Shown one piece after another: positions 43,540 to 55,853 of a stretch of DNA of 64,000 nt (the first letter of the stretch is position 1; every line of letters starts with the position of its first letter). Source of the DNA: Desemzia sp. RIT 804 (GTDB lineage Bacteria; Bacillota; Bacilli; Lactobacillales; Carnobacteriaceae); assembly GCF_016892605.1 (NCBI RefSeq), contig NZ_JAFEMV010000001.1, positions 620,001 through 684,000 of the forward strand. The letters are read 5' to 3'. A model generated the notes under the pieces. That model did no database searches and was not told the origin of the DNA. It saw nothing but the letters and a program-made list of their open reading frames with translations. A program made the translations under genes and the position numbers.

Positions 43540-45753
43540 TTACGAAGTAATTCTTCGTACAGTATAGACATCAGGGATATTTTTAATTTTATCGACGATT
43601 TTCTCTAATTGGTCCAAATTGACTATTCCGATAGTCATCGTAACGGTAGCCATTTTATTGTTGTCGATACGGCCGTTCACGTTGCTGAGATTTTTTGTCT
43701 GTGTATTGACGACTTGTAAAATCTCATTCAATAAACCTGAACGATTGTATCCTTCAACTTGTAATTCTGCGTTGTATTCTTTTACTGCATTAGATGTATC
43801 TTCCCACTCTACTTCGATAAGTCGATCTTCTACTTCAGGAGATGCATGAACATTTGGACAATCTTTACGGTGAATAGACACACCTCGACCTTTGGTAATG
43901 TACCCTACAATTTCATCTCCAGGAACCGGACTACAGCATCGGCTCAAGCGAGTTAATAAATTATCGACTCCTTGAATAACTACTCCGCCATCGTGTCGTA
44001 TTTTCATTTTCTCTGGTTCAGTTTTTTTAGGTTTTAGTTCGATCGTTTCAAGTTCAGTGAATTTTTCATCGTTTTTCCGGTCACGTCTTTCTTTTTCTGT
44101 CAAACGATTAGCGACCACTAAAGCAGTCAACTCGCCATAACCAACAGCTGCAAGCAAATCATCTTCACTTGTAAAGTTAAATCTATCCAACAGCATTTTC
44201 ATATTGCTTTTGTTGATATACTCTTTTGGTTGGAAGTTCATCTCAAGCAATTGTTTTTCGATTAAATCGCGACCTTTGACAATATTCTGTTCGCGGTCTT
44301 GTAATTTGAAAAAGCGTTTAATCTTATTTCTTGCTTTGGAAGTAGACACAAAATTGAGCCAATCTCGACTTGGACCATAAGAATTAGTAGACGTTAAAAT
44401 TTCTACAATGTCTCCAGTTTTTAATTTGTAATTCAATGGTACGATTTTCCCATTGATTTTAGCTCCGACTGCTTTATTTCCAATTTCCGTATGCACACTG
44501 TAAGCAAAATCTAAAGGACCTGAACCTGACGGAAGCTCCGTTACATCGCCTTTTGGTGTAAAGACATATACTTTGTCTTTAAAAATATCTTCTTTGACAC
44601 TTTGCATAAATTCATTGGCATCAATCGACTCATCTTGCAACTCAATGATGTCGCTGAACCAAGAAAGTTTATTGCCGGCTTGATCGTCATCGATTTTCTT
44701 CGTAATGCCTTCTTTGTACGCCCAATGAGCCGCAACCCCATATTCAGCAATATGATGCATTTCTGCCGTTCGGATCTGCACTTCTACTGGATTACCGCCT
44801 GGTCCTATGACCGTCGTGTGTAATGATTGATACATATTAGCTTTGGGCATCGCGATATAATCTTTGAATCTTCCAGGCATTGGTTTCCAACGCGTATGGA
44901 TCGCTCCCAGCACTGCATAACAATCCTTGATTGAACCTACTATCGCACGGATCGCCAGTAAGTCATAGATCTCATTAAATTGTTTCTTTTGATCTCTCAT
45001 CTTACGGTAAATAGAATAAATGTGTTTTGGTCGTCCTGTGATTTCTGCTTCAACATTTAAATCATCTACAGATTCTTGTATTTCGGCAATGGCATTTGCA
45101 ATGTAACTCTCACGTTCTTCCCGTTTAGAGCTCATCAAATGAACGATTCGATAATATTGCTGCGGATTCAAGTAACGCAAGGAAGTATCTTCTAGTTCCC
45201 ATTTGATGCGGTTGATCCCTAATCGATCTGCTAAAGGTGCATAAACTTCCAGCGTTTCGTTAGCGATACGACGTTGTTTTTCCGGACGGTGGTATTTTAA
45301 TGTTCGCAAGTTGTGCAACCGGTCTGCTAATTTGACCATGATAACTCTCATATCATTTGCCATAGCTAGCAGCATTTTACGATGATTAGCCGCTTGTTGT
45401 TGCTCATGTGATTGAAATTGGATTTTACCTAATTTGGTTACACCATCAACCAGTTCAGCAACTTCTTGCGAAAATTCGTTGGCGATGTCTTCAAAAGTAT
45501 AATCTGTGTCTTCTACTACATCATGTAAAAACCCAGTAGCTACTGTGACAGGGTCCATTTTTAATTCTGCTAATATTCCTGCTACTTGGATGGGGTGAGT
45601 AATGTAAGGTTCTCCTGATTTACGGAACTGCCCTTCATGAGCCTTTCCGGCAAAATCACTTGCCTTTTTGACAAAAGCCACGTGGTTACTATTCATGTAA
45701 GTTAAGGTTAGAGCAATAACCTCTTTGGCTGTATATTCTTTATTTTTAGGCAT
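43540..45753 (-). CDS. rel: Bifunctional (p)ppGpp synthetase/hydrolase Rel
   Basis: The 737-residue long RSH protein has an N-terminal HD hydrolase domain (ITHPIQVAGILAELKMDPVT, then GFLHDVVEDTDYTFEDIANE), a RelA/SpoT synthetase domain with MYQSLHTTVIGPGGNPVEVQ, a TGS domain (DKVYVFTPKGDVTELP), a helical and conserved-cysteine region (LSRCCSPVPGDEIVGYI) and a C-terminal ACT domain. The intact HD motif indicates that it can both make and break the alarmone. The start at 45753 has AAGGTG upstream; the longer frame to 45801 has none. Confidence 0.96.
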   Translation of the reverse strand: MPKNKEYTAKEVIALTLTYMNSNHVAFVKKASDFAGKAHEGQFRKSGEPYITHPIQVAGILAELKMDPVTVATGFLHDVVEDTDYTFEDIANEFSQEVAELVDGVTKLGKIQFQSHEQQQAANHRKMLLAMANDMRVIMVKLADRLHNLRTLKYHRPEKQRRIANETLEVYAPLADRLGINRIKWELEDTSLRYLNPQQYYRIVHLMSSKREERESYIANAIAEIQESVDDLNVEAEITGRPKHIYSIYRKMRDQKKQFNEIYDLLAIRAIVGSIKDCYAVLGAIHTRWKPMPGRFKDYIAMPKANMYQSLHTTVIGPGGNPVEVQIRTAEMHHIAEYGVAAHWAYKEGITKKIDDDQAGNKLSWFSDIIELQDESIDANEFMQSVKEDIFKDKVYVFTPKGDVTELPSGSGPLDFAYSVHTEIGNKAVGAKINGKIVPLNYKLKTGDIVEILTSTNSYGPSRDWLNFVSTSKARNKIKRFFKLQDREQNIVKGRDLIEKQLLEMNFQPKEYINKSNMKMLLDRFNFTSEDDLLAAVGYGELTALVVANRLTEKERRDRKNDEKFTELETIELKPKKTEPEKMKIRHDGGVVIQGVDNLLTRLSRCCSPVPGDEIVGYITKGRGVSIHRKDCPNVHASPEVEDRLIEVEWEDTSNAVKEYNAELQVEGYNRSGLLNEILQVVNTQTKNLSNVNGRIDNNKMATVTMTIGIVNLDQLEKIVDKIKNIPDVYTVRRITS

Positions 45754-45794
45754 TTTGTCACCTTCTTTTTTATTTACTAAACCAGTATATAAAA

Positions 45795-45817
45795 ATAGCA
45801 CTCGAAGCGAGTGCTAT
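45795..45817 (-). terminator. Terminator between deoC and rel
   Basis: A perfect 10-bp stem ATAGCACTCG/CGAGTGCTAT with a 3-nt loop is followed by TTTTATA on the minus strand. It lies about 50 nt after the deoC stop and before the rel start, separating the units. Confidence 0.85.
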
Positions 45818-45864
45818 CCAACTGTTTAATCTCACATATATTATACTATTTCTGTTTTTTTATT

Positions 45865-46548
45865 TCAATAGCTGCTTGAATCATCGGATACAGAACCATC
45901 ATTGTTCAGCAAAGCGATTCCATTTGATGAACCCAAACGAGTAGCTCCAGCTTCAATAAAGTCTGCAGCATCTTGAGCCGTACGAACGCCCCCGCTTGCT
46001 TTAACGCCTAGATCTGGGCCAACTGCGCCACGCATCAATTTAATGTCTTCTACCGTAGCTCCGCCAGTTGAAAAACCAGTTGATGTTTTTACAAAGTCTG
46101 CTCCAGCTTTTTTAGCAATTTCACAAGCTCTGACTTTTTCTTCCTCTGTCAATAAGCTTGTTTCAATAATAACTTTTGTTAAAGCTTTACCTTCAGCAGC
46201 TTTCACTACTGCTTCAATATCACGTTCTACAGCAGCATCATCTTTATCTTTTAATGCTCCGATATTGATGACCATATCCACTTCAGTTGCCCCGTTTTGG
46301 ATAGCGTTTTTCGCTTCAAACGCTTTTACTTCAGATGTAGTGGCTCCTAAAGGAAAACCAATCACCGTACATACTTCAACGTCTGAACCGTTCAAGTAAG
46401 CAGCAGCTTTTTTGACCCAAGTAGGGTTGACACAAACTGACATAAAATGATGTGCTGCAGCTTCTTCACACAACACTTTGATTTGCTCTTCAGTTGCATC
46501 AGCCTTTAATAATGTATGATCGATATATTTGTTCAAATCTTTTACCAC
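45865..46548 (-). CDS. deoC: Deoxyribose-phosphate aldolase
   Basis: DeoC splits 2-deoxyribose-5-phosphate to glyceraldehyde-3-phosphate and acetaldehyde in nucleoside breakdown. The 227-residue TIM-barrel enzyme has Asp91 in [11 protein letters not shown], the Schiff-base Lys154 in [11 protein letters not shown] and Lys183 in [10 protein letters not shown]. The start is a GTG with GAGGG 7 nt upstream. No other deo gene lies beside it. It ends at a terminator before rel. Confidence 0.97.
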   Translation of the reverse strand: MVKDLNKYIDHTLLKADATEEQIKVLCEEAAAHHFMSVCVNPTWVKKAAAYLNGSDVEVCTVIGFPLGATTSEVKAFEAKNAIQNGATEVDMVINIGALKDKDDAAVERDIEAVVKAAEGKALTKVIIETSLLTEEEKVRACEIAKKAGADFVKTSTGFSTGGATVEDIKLMRGAVGPDLGVKASGGVRTAQDAADFIEAGATRLGSSNGIALLNNDGSVSDDSSSY

Positions 46549-46615
46549 GATACATCCCTCTTTTCTAAATTCTCTTTCTAAGTATAACTTACTTTTGTTT
46601 TGATGAACAAGCTTT

Positions 46616-47377
46616 TTAAAATCCGTTTAACTCAGTTGCAAAAGAAATGGCCGATAAAGCATACAACGGTGCCGTTTCTGTTCTTAAAATACGTGGCCCA
46701 AGGGAACAAACCGTAAAACTTCGCTCTTCTAACTGGCTAATTTCGCTAGGTGATAATCCGCCTTCTGGGCCAAATACGATCAAAACCTTATGACCAGACT
46801 TCAATCGGTTCATTACTGAACGAAAGTTTTGCATTTCCCCATTTTTAGCATTTTCCTCATAAGCCACTAAGCAAAAATCATATTCAGCACTTTGCTGTAA
46901 AACTTCATTAAACGTTGCAACAGATTTTATTTCTGGCACCTTCGTTCGGTGCGCTTGCTCTGATGCTTCTTGAGCGATCTTGCTCAAGCGCTCTTGCTTT
47001 TTGGCAGCCTTTTTTTGATCCCACTTGACAATAGCGTATTCTGATTTGAACGGTATAAAAGCGTTCGCTCCTAATTCCGTTCCTTTTTGAACGATCCATT
47101 CTAATTTATCACCTTTAGGCAATCCGCTAGCGATTGTAACCTGTACGGGCAATTCTTTAGATTGTGTTTCGTCCGCTATCCATTTCAAATGTACTTCTTC
47201 TTCAAGAACTTGAATGATTTCTGCTTTAAAAGCCAAATGATCCGGCAATACCAAAACTACTTGATCTTTTTCTTTCATCCGCATCACACGAACTATATGG
47301 TGGTATTGATCATCTTTCAAAACAATCTCAGTGGAGCGATGCTCAGGCATCTGCTGATTTAGAAAATAGCGTTGCAC
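46616..47377 (-). CDS. rsmE: 16S rRNA m3U1498 methyltransferase RsmE
   Basis: RsmE methylates U1498 of 16S rRNA. The 253-residue SPOUT-class enzyme has an N-terminal PUA-like domain ([20 protein letters not shown]), then [20 protein letters not shown] and the trefoil-knot SAM site [16 protein letters not shown] plus [17 protein letters not shown]. The start is a GTG with GAGGAGG upstream. It follows prmA with 3 nt between, a common pairing (ribosomal protein and rRNA methylation). Confidence 0.96.
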   Translation of the reverse strand: MQRYFLNQQMPEHRSTEIVLKDDQYHHIVRVMRMKEKDQVVLVLPDHLAFKAEIIQVLEEEVHLKWIADETQSKELPVQVTIASGLPKGDKLEWIVQKGTELGANAFIPFKSEYAIVKWDQKKAAKKQERLSKIAQEASEQAHRTKVPEIKSVATFNEVLQQSAEYDFCLVAYEENAKNGEMQNFRSVMNRLKSGHKVLIVFGPEGGLSPSEISQLEERSFTVCSLGPRILRTETAPLYALSAISFATELNGF

Positions 47378-47380
47378 AGC

Positions 47381-48328
47381 TTAATCCTCCTCCACTTTTT
47401 GGGCGACGATCGCAAACCAGTCATTCATTTGCAATACTTGCAGAATCGTAAATCCTTGTTTCGCCAATCCATCTAAGATCAGGTCTTTCTTCGCTTCAAT
47501 GATACCTGAAGTAATGAACAGACCGTTTGATTTTAACACACGCCAAGCATCCGGAATCAAAGGCACAATGATCTCTGCTAAAATATTAGCTACAACAATA
47601 TCTGCTTCAATATCAATTCCCTTCAATAAGTCGTTAGCTGAGACATGAATATTGTTTGCAAAAGTGTTTAAAGCCACATTATCTTTAGCAGAACGCACAG
47701 CGACCTCGTCCAAATCAAATGCATGCACTTCTGAAGCTCCCATAGCAATGCTGGCGATACTTAATACCCCAGATCCTGTTCCGACATCTAAAATAGTTTC
47801 TCCGCCTCTAATGTATGTCTCTAGCCCTTGTAGAGATAGACGAGTAGTTGCGTGTGTTCCTGTGCCAAAGGCTAGACCTGGATCAAGTTTGATCACTATT
47901 TCTCCATCCATTTTTGGTTGGTAATCTTCCCATTGGGGAGCAACGGTTAGATAACGCGTGATGTGCTGTGGATGGTAATGTTTTTTCCAGGCTGTCGCCC
48001 AATTTTCTTCTTTCACATCATTTACTTCCATTACATTAGGTTCGATAGACAAACCAAATGATTGCAACTCTTCAATACGTTGCTTGATCTCAGGCAATAA
48101 CTCCAGCAAGTTTTTAGTCTCAGGAAAATAAGCTTTCACTAAAGATCCTTGAGCTACATATTCTTGATTTTCTAAAATGCGGATCTCTCCAAATCCATCG
48201 TCTGGAGTTGATAAAAAATCTTGTACATTCTCAATAGCCACACCGCCTGAACCAGCTTCAATAAAAATATTGGAAACAGCTTCGATGGCTTCGTTTGAGG
48301 TATGTACACTGACTTCGTTCCATTTCAT
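47381..48328 (-). CDS. prmA: Ribosomal protein L11 methyltransferase PrmA
   Basis: PrmA trimethylates ribosomal protein L11. The 315-residue protein begins with an L11-binding domain (KWNEVSVHTSNEAIEAVSNI) and then a class I methyltransferase domain with motif I LDVGTGSGVLSIA (about 175-187) and the substrate-binding KLDPGLAFGTGTHATT. The start at 48328 has AGGAG upstream; the longer frame to 48349 has no ribosome binding site. rsmE follows with a 3-nt gap. Confidence 0.96.
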   Translation of the reverse strand: MKWNEVSVHTSNEAIEAVSNIFIEAGSGGVAIENVQDFLSTPDDGFGEIRILENQEYVAQGSLVKAYFPETKNLLELLPEIKQRIEELQSFGLSIEPNVMEVNDVKEENWATAWKKHYHPQHITRYLTVAPQWEDYQPKMDGEIVIKLDPGLAFGTGTHATTRLSLQGLETYIRGGETILDVGTGSGVLSIASIAMGASEVHAFDLDEVAVRSAKDNVALNTFANNIHVSANDLLKGIDIEADIVVANILAEIIVPLIPDAWRVLKSNGLFITSGIIEAKKDLILDGLAKQGFTILQVLQMNDWFAIVAQKVEED

Positions 48329-48362
48329 ACTACTGCTAACTCCTCTCAAATACTGCTTTTCG

Positions 48363-48851
48363 TTAAAATTTTGGGTAAGTCACTAAGTTTGTCTCATAAT
48401 GATTGGTAGCTTTCATTGTTTCGATTGTTTGGTTAAAATTCTCTTCTTGCCAATTCATCTCAAACGTTTCGATTTCAGGATCTTGAGCAAATTCTGTTAG
48501 ATTGGTTTGTCCTTCGCTGACTACTAAACGCAATACTTTGATCACAGCATCCAAGAATCCTTGCTCGATACCTTTTTTGATTGAAAAGGGGAAAGCTTTT
48601 AAATAGTCATCCAACAATATTTTAGATTTTTCAGGATCGTAAAAACAGATCACATCTTCAAATTGAATTCCTTCTTCTTCATTTACTGTACCTTCTACAT
48701 CGGAAATCACCATATCATCAGCCGTTTCAGCGTAAATCGTAACGAATAGTTCAATTACATGTTGTCTTTTATTCCAATTCACTTCCCAATCAAAAGATGC
48801 TTCATTTTCTTCTAAGGTTGCTACTAAATAATCAATCATGTCTTTGTTCAT
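48363..48851 (-). CDS. DUF3013 family protein
   Basis: The 162-residue acidic soluble protein matches the Lactobacillales DUF3013 family: DYLVATLEENEASFDWEVNW near the start and a C-terminal helical region. The function is unknown. It lies between the 3-methyladenine glycosylase gene and prmA with short gaps, so it may be carried on the same transcript as rsmE and prmA. Confidence 0.8.
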   Translation of the reverse strand: MNKDMIDYLVATLEENEASFDWEVNWNKRQHVIELFVTIYAETADDMVISDVEGTVNEEEGIQFEDVICFYDPEKSKILLDDYLKAFPFSIKKGIEQGFLDAVIKVLRLVVSEGQTNLTEFAQDPEIETFEMNWQEENFNQTIETMKATNHYETNLVTYPKF

Positions 48852-48876
48852 TTGAGTACCTTCTCTCTTATTATTT

Positions 48877-49488
48877 TTATTGCCAGCCGAAATCTAAATC
48901 AATAGGCCCTTTTTTTCTTGATACATAGGGATTGCCAGCTACGATGAACCGAAGCGGCTCATCGGTCCACTTCCCTTTATTCGGGATTCCGATCCTTGGC
49001 GTAGTTAAAATTTGTCTAGGCGTACGTCTTTCTTTTGGAGAAAGATACAATGGTGCTTCACTAATCGAAGTACCATAATCGTCTTTCGTGATACCCATGG
49101 CTTTTGTTAGTTTACCAGGTCCATTGGTGACGTTTATGCCAGTCATTTTTCTTCGCTCTTCCATCAACTCCACACCGCTGAATGGTTCAACTGCACGAAT
49201 CAATATTCCTTGCGGGTTTCCTGCCTCTTTGGCGACAATATTCAACATCGTATGTGTGTGCATATGATAAATATAGATTGTTCCTGCTGGTTGATACATA
49301 GCTTTTAACCTAGGAGTCTTTCTTAAGCCAAAACTATGTGCAGCTTGATCAAATTCTCCTACGTAAGCTTCTGTTTCCACGATCCAACCTGAAGTAATTC
49401 CTTCTTCTGTTTCCTTGATCAGTAAACAACCTAATAATTGTTGAGCCACTTTTTCAGTCGGCAGCTCGCTATTAAACAAAAATTCCAT
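48877..49488 (-). CDS. DNA-3-methyladenine glycosylase (AAG/MPG family)
   Basis: The 203-residue protein is an AAG-type glycosylase that removes alkylated and deaminated purines. Visible family motifs are GWIVETEAYVGEFDQAAHSF (containing the catalytic Glu), GTIYIYHMHTHTMLNIVA, PQGILIRAVEP and NGPGKLTKAMGI. It has normal family length. It gives the cell a second enzyme for alkylation damage in the same window as AlkD. Confidence 0.95.
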   Translation of the reverse strand: MEFLFNSELPTEKVAQQLLGCLLIKETEEGITSGWIVETEAYVGEFDQAAHSFGLRKTPRLKAMYQPAGTIYIYHMHTHTMLNIVAKEAGNPQGILIRAVEPFSGVELMEERRKMTGINVTNGPGKLTKAMGITKDDYGTSISEAPLYLSPKERRTPRQILTTPRIGIPNKGKWTDEPLRFIVAGNPYVSRKKGPIDLDFGWQ

Positions 49489-49586
49489 TGAATCCCTCTC
49501 TATACAATAAATAATCTTTAATCCTAGTATACCTTATCTTCTCCTATAATTTGAAGAATTTATGCCTTAGTTATTTAAAATAAAGA

Positions 49587-49734
49587 TAGAAAAAAATGCC
49601 TACCTAAATATAGTCCTTATATTTTTGGTAGACAGCAGAAGGCATAAACAACTAGTTTGAAGCCTATTTAATTTTCATATTCATAGAACGTTATTTTTCT
49701 TCGTCGATGTTCAACACAGACATGAACGCTTCTT
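49587..49734 (-). pseudogene. Diverged duplicate of the lepA 3' end and its terminator
   Basis: 49689-49734 matches lepA 50610-50655 at 43 of 46 bases and encodes the same ending [13 protein letters not shown] plus stop. Downstream, the minus strand also keeps a terminator-like stem of the kind after lepA (AATGCCTACC..GGTAG, about 49596-49645), diverged in its loop. No start or upstream part of lepA is present, so this is an isolated tail copy. Confidence 0.75.
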
Positions 49735-50068
49735 ATGATATTGTAACACGAACTTGTTCGAAACTAAATGCTCTTAGTCTTTTTCACCTTATAGATATGG
49801 CGTTTATCGGATAACCCTTTTGTATTCAAACGAAATTAATCGTTCCTAATTACTGAACATTGTCAGAAAAATGTAGACAATCTAAAAAATAAATCAGTTA
49901 TTCTGTGTAGACTAAAATAAAGCTAGATGATAAACAAACGGACCGACTAATTTACAAAGTTTCTGCACAAGTAACAAAATATTTAATTTTGCTCATCCTG
50001 TTCACGTTTATTCATCTTCTAAGTTTACAACTTCCACATGCGAGTGTTTATTTTGTAATTTTATGTAT
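49735..50068. other. Intergenic stretch without visible gene
   Basis: AT-rich, with no gene I can support on either strand. It separates the duplicated lepA tail from the small gene at 50100. Confidence 0.4.
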
Positions 50069-50069
50069 A

Positions 50070-50094
50070 AAAAAAGACCCCCTAAAGGAGTCTT
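50070..50094 (-). terminator. Terminator of the small gene at 50100
   Basis: On the minus strand AAGACTCC and GGGGTCTT form a short stem with a TTTA loop, followed by seven Ts. It lies a few bases after the stop at 50100. Confidence 0.8.
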
Positions 50095-50099
50095 GGAAT

Positions 50100-50291
50100 T
50101 TATTTTACTTTATACACAACTGTCGTGAGCAAAATATGCGGTTCAGTTAGAACCTGGTTGAAAGAAACGATTTCTCCTTCATTTTCACTGACTTCTCCTA
50201 ATAATACTTCTACATCATTTTGTACACTTTCACGTCCTTGAAATTCTCCAAGAGGATTACTCGTAACAGTCAAAACTCTATAGTTAATCAT
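50100..50291 (-). CDS. Hypothetical small soluble protein
   Basis: The 63-residue protein starts at the ATG at 50291, with AAAGGAGG 7 nt upstream; the GTG two codons earlier is too close to that site. It reads as mixed beta/alpha with no membrane segment (VLTVTSNPLGEFQGRESVQN and ILLTTVVYKVK). I do not recognise the family. It lies between lepA and the duplicated lepA tail and ends at its own terminator. Confidence 0.6.
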   Translation of the reverse strand: MINYRVLTVTSNPLGEFQGRESVQNDVEVLLGEVSENEGEIVSFNQVLTEPHILLTTVVYKVK

Positions 50292-50611
50292 ATTCACCCC
50301 TCCTTTCTGGCACCCATATCATACCAGAAATTAAGTCTCAACTTGAAGTATATAGCTTGCTAAAAAAACACAGCAGTGAACGCTTTTTACAATCAGACTA
50401 CGTGCGGTAGGCAATACTTTCATGCTTTGCGGGATGAAATTTTCAACTCCAACTCAACGAGAACTTTAATGTGCTGATACATCGCCTGCCTGTGTTATTT
50501 AACTTCTCGGATTGCTTACAAAAAATGCCTACCAAAGTCATAAAAAAATTCCTTTGGCAGGCAAATATTGGTTATACGTTTAAATCCAATTCATTTTAAA
50601 ATCTACATACG
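50292..50611. other. Gene-free stretch containing the lepA terminator
   Basis: The strong stem TGCCTGCCAAAG/CTTTGGTAGGCA (50564-50527 on the minus strand) followed by TTTTTT is the lepA terminator. The rest of the stretch shows no supported gene. Confidence 0.7.
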
Positions 50612-52438
50612 TTATTTCTCTTCGTCAATATTCAACACAGACATGAACGCTTCTTGCGGGATCTCTACAGAACCGACTTGTTTCATTCGTTTTTTCCCTT
50701 GTTTCTGTTTGTTCAATAGTTTTTGGCGTCTAGTTGGATCTCCACCGTACAATTTGGCAGTAACGTCTTTACGGAACGCTTTGATTGTTGAACGTGCAAC
50801 GATTTTTTGTCCAATAGCCGCTTGTACAGGAATCTCAAACATTTGACGAGGAATTGTTTTTTTCAATTGTTCTACGATGGCTTTACCACGGTCATAAGCA
50901 AAATCTTTATGCACAATAAAGCTTAATGCGTCTACTTGCTCTCCGTTTAATAAGATGTCCATTTTCGACAAATTACTTTGTTTGTAGCCAATGATCTCAT
51001 AGTCTAAAGAAGCGTATCCTTTAGTGCTTGATTTTAAGCGGTCAAAGAAATCATAGACAATTTCAGATAACGGCAATTCATAAACAACATTCACTCGAAT
51101 TTCATCCAGGTAATCCATAGTGATAAAGTTTCCACGTTTGCGTTGGCAAATTTCCATTACAGCTCCAACATAATCGTTGGGTACCATGATATTTGCTTTA
51201 ACGTAAGGTTCTTCTACAGAAGCAATTTTAACCGGTTCTGGCATTTCTGAAGGATTTGAAACGACCAACTGTTCTCCGTTCGTCAAATTTACATGATAGA
51301 TTACAGATGGTGCTGTAGTAATCAAATCCAAGTTGAATTCGCGTTCCAAACGTTCTTGAACAACATCCATGTGCAGCATTCCTAAGAACCCACAACGGAA
51401 ACCAAATCCAAGTGCTTGAGAAGTTTCTGTTTCAAATTGCAAAGCAGCGTCATTCAACTCTAGTCTTTCTAATGCTTCACGCAAGTCTCCAAAACGAGAA
51501 GAATCTGTAGGGTACATTCCACAGAATACCATCGGTGTTAATTTACGGTATCCTTCTAAAGGTGTTTCAGCAGGATTGTCTGCTAATGTGATCGTATCCC
51601 CAACTCGTGTGTCTTGAACCGTTTTGATGTTTGCAGTAACATATCCTACATCCCCAACCATTAAGTAATCGCGTTTGATTGGTTTCGGAGAAAAGACCCC
51701 TACTTCTGAGACTTCGAAAGCTTTCCCGTTACTCATTAATTTCATCATATCTCCAGGCTTGATCATACCTTCCGTCACACGGATATTCAACACTACACCA
51801 CGATAGGGATCATAAGCAGAGTCAAAAATCAATGCTTTCAAAGGATTGTCCACATCTCCTGTAGGAGCCGGCACTTTTTTTACGATTTCTTCCAGTATCT
51901 CTTCGATTCCGATACCAGATTTGGCACTAGCCAATACCGCTTCACTAGCGTCTATTCCAATTACATCTTCAATTTGCGTTCTGACTTTTTCTGGATCAGC
52001 TGCTGGCAAATCAATTTTATTGATAACTGGCAATATTTCCAAATCATTGTCTAGAGCCAAGTAAACGTTAGCCATTGTTTGCGCTTCGATACCCTGAGCT
52101 GCATCTACAACAAGAATAGCTCCTTCACATGCAGCTAAACTACGCGAAACTTCATAGGTAAAATCGACGTGTCCTGGAGTATCGATCAAATGAAATGTAT
52201 AGGTTTCTCCATCTTTAGCCGTATAATTCAATTCAACAGCATTTAGCTTGATAGTGATTCCACGCTCTCTTTCTAAATCCATCGAATCCAGCAATTGTTC
52301 TTGCATTTCTCTGTCAGCAACAGTATGCGTCATTTGCAAAATACGATCCGCTAACGTCGATTTTCCGTGATCAATATGAGCAATGATCGAGAAATTCCGG
52401 ATGCGTTTTTGACGTTCCAAATAATCATTTTTATTCAT
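50612..52438 (-). CDS. lepA: Elongation factor 4 (LepA)
   Basis: LepA is a ribosomal GTPase that remodels stalled or wrongly positioned ribosomes. The 608-residue protein has the G domain ([42 protein letters not shown]), EF-G-like domains II and III, and the LepA-specific C-terminal domain ([20 protein letters not shown]). The length is typical. It is a single-gene unit with a strong terminator; a diverged copy of its last 45 bases lies about 0.9 kb downstream. Confidence 0.98.
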   Translation of the reverse strand: MNKNDYLERQKRIRNFSIIAHIDHGKSTLADRILQMTHTVADREMQEQLLDSMDLERERGITIKLNAVELNYTAKDGETYTFHLIDTPGHVDFTYEVSRSLAACEGAILVVDAAQGIEAQTMANVYLALDNDLEILPVINKIDLPAADPEKVRTQIEDVIGIDASEAVLASAKSGIGIEEILEEIVKKVPAPTGDVDNPLKALIFDSAYDPYRGVVLNIRVTEGMIKPGDMMKLMSNGKAFEVSEVGVFSPKPIKRDYLMVGDVGYVTANIKTVQDTRVGDTITLADNPAETPLEGYRKLTPMVFCGMYPTDSSRFGDLREALERLELNDAALQFETETSQALGFGFRCGFLGMLHMDVVQERLEREFNLDLITTAPSVIYHVNLTNGEQLVVSNPSEMPEPVKIASVEEPYVKANIMVPNDYVGAVMEICQRKRGNFITMDYLDEIRVNVVYELPLSEIVYDFFDRLKSSTKGYASLDYEIIGYKQSNLSKMDILLNGEQVDALSFIVHKDFAYDRGKAIVEQLKKTIPRQMFEIPVQAAIGQKIVARSTIKAFRKDVTAKLYGGDPTRRQKLLNKQKQGKKRMKQVGSVEIPQEAFMSVLNIDEEK

Positions 52439-52587
52439 TGGTTATTTCCTGCTTTCATTCAGTTATTCCAAAAGTATTCTAGTGAATTATAACAGTCTAA
52501 AGGCTAAAATACAATGTTTCTCCCATTTCTCCATTACAAACTGCACTCAAATGAAACTTTAGTTTGACTATTTTTTCTTCATCATAC

Positions 52588-52621
52588 AAAAAGGAACCTG
52601 ATTGAGACCAGGTTCCTTTTT
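52588..52621 (-). terminator. Terminator after dnaJ
   Basis: AAAAAGGAACCTG pairs with CAGGTTCCTTTTT across an 8-nt loop, and on the minus strand the stem ends in Ts. It lies directly after the dnaJ stop. Confidence 0.9.
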
Positions 52622-52626
52622 ATTTG

Positions 52627-53775
52627 TTAGTCTTTTTTGAAGACGTCTTTCACTTTATTGAAGAAAGATCCATCTGCTTGTTCATTTATCGAGACGTCAC
52701 TTACTTTAGCGAATTCTCTCAATAAATCAGCTTGTTTCTCATTTAAATTTTTAGGTGTCACTACATTGACTTTTACGTGTTGATCACCTTGTCCAGTACC
52801 TCTTAATCTAGGAGCACCTTTTCCTTTGATACGGAAAGTTGTCCCAGTTTGAGTTCCGGCCGGAATTTTTAATTTCACTTTTCCATGAACAGTAGGGACT
52901 TCGATTTCATCTCCCAAAGCTGCTTGGACAAAATGGATCGGCGTTTCAAAGTAAATTTCTGGTCCTCTACGTTGGAATTGAGTGCTTGGTTTCACACGGA
53001 AGATCACATACAAATCTCCGTAAGGTCCGCCATTTTTCCCAGCTTCTCCTTGGCCGTTCAAGCGCATTTGATCTCCATCTTCTACACCTGCAGGAACCGT
53101 AACTTTTACTTTATGAACATCTTTTACATGGCCAGCCCCACCACATGTAGGACATTTTTCTTTGATTTCTTGACCAGTACCCCCACAAACATCACACACT
53201 GTACGTGTTTGCATTCTGCCAAGTGGAGTATTTCTTTCCACGTTGATTGAACCTGTACCTGAACATTTTGAACAAGTAACAGGAGAAGTACCTGGTTTTG
53301 CTCCGTCTCCGTGACAAGTGTGGCATTCTTGGCTGCGATTGTATTTAATCGTCGTTACTTTACCAAAAACAGCTTCTTCAAACTCTAAGTTAAGTGAATA
53401 CTGTAAATCTTCTCCTTGACGGGGAGCATTCGGATTGTATCTACTGCGTCCACCGCCGCCGCCGAAGAACGAATCAAAGATATCTTCAAAACCACCAAAA
53501 CCAGCACCGCCGCCACCGAAGCCACCATAGCCACCACCAGCTCCAAAGTTTGGATCGGTACTAGCGTGTCCATACTGATCATATGCAGCGCGTTTATTTG
53601 CATCACTCAATACTTCATAAGCTTCTGCTATTTCTTTGAATTTGTCATCTGCATCCGCTTCTTTATTGATATCTGGATGGTATTTTTTTGATAACTTTCG
53701 ATAAGCTTTTTTTATTTCATCATCAGATGCACTTTTAGAAACACCTAAAATTTCATAATAATCTCTTTTTGCCAT
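52627..53775 (-). CDS. dnaJ: Co-chaperone DnaJ
   Basis: DnaJ delivers substrates to DnaK and stimulates its ATPase. The 382-residue protein has the J domain with HPD (KYHPDIN, about 31-37), a Gly/Phe-rich linker (about 75-110), and a zinc-finger domain with CXXCXGXG repeats ([32 protein letters not shown]). The C-terminal substrate-binding domains follow. GGAGGG precedes the ATG. It is the last gene of the heat-shock unit, 172 nt after dnaK, with an intervening hairpin. Confidence 0.98.
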   Translation of the reverse strand: MAKRDYYEILGVSKSASDDEIKKAYRKLSKKYHPDINKEADADDKFKEIAEAYEVLSDANKRAAYDQYGHASTDPNFGAGGGYGGFGGGGAGFGGFEDIFDSFFGGGGGRSRYNPNAPRQGEDLQYSLNLEFEEAVFGKVTTIKYNRSQECHTCHGDGAKPGTSPVTCSKCSGTGSINVERNTPLGRMQTRTVCDVCGGTGQEIKEKCPTCGGAGHVKDVHKVKVTVPAGVEDGDQMRLNGQGEAGKNGGPYGDLYVIFRVKPSTQFQRRGPEIYFETPIHFVQAALGDEIEVPTVHGKVKLKIPAGTQTGTTFRIKGKGAPRLRGTGQGDQHVKVNVVTPKNLNEKQADLLREFAKVSDVSINEQADGSFFNKVKDVFKKD

Positions 53776-53892
53776 ATTTTCCCTCCGTTAGTACATGCAA
53801 TAACCAACCGTGCTGCTCTATTTGTTATACATCACAGGCTGTTATTGTTAGGGTTACTGTTAAACCTGCTTTAAGAGCATATCATGATTGAA

Positions 53893-53930
53893 GAGAAAAA
53901 GCCAAAAGCAGTTTGCCCTGGCTTTTTCTC
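53893..53930 (-). terminator. Hairpin between dnaK and dnaJ
   Basis: GAGAAAAAGCCA pairs with TGGCTTTTTCTC across a 14-nt loop, and on the minus strand TTTTTCTC runs into the region after dnaK. It may terminate or attenuate transcription between dnaK and dnaJ. Confidence 0.75.
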
Positions 53931-53947
53931 CATCTCAATCAAGGTGC

Positions 53948-55825
<1,878 letters not shown>

Positions 55826-55853
55826 TCAAAGCTTATTGTGATTTTTGCAGTTT

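Noticed and set aside
50100-50291. Cse60-like sporulation protein
   Set aside because: The size fits but I cannot match the sequence, and the organism type is probably not spore-forming.
53385-53691. ORFs in the Gly-rich region of dnaJ on both strands
   Set aside because: They are shadows of the Gly/Phe-rich linker, which gives long open frames in all phases.
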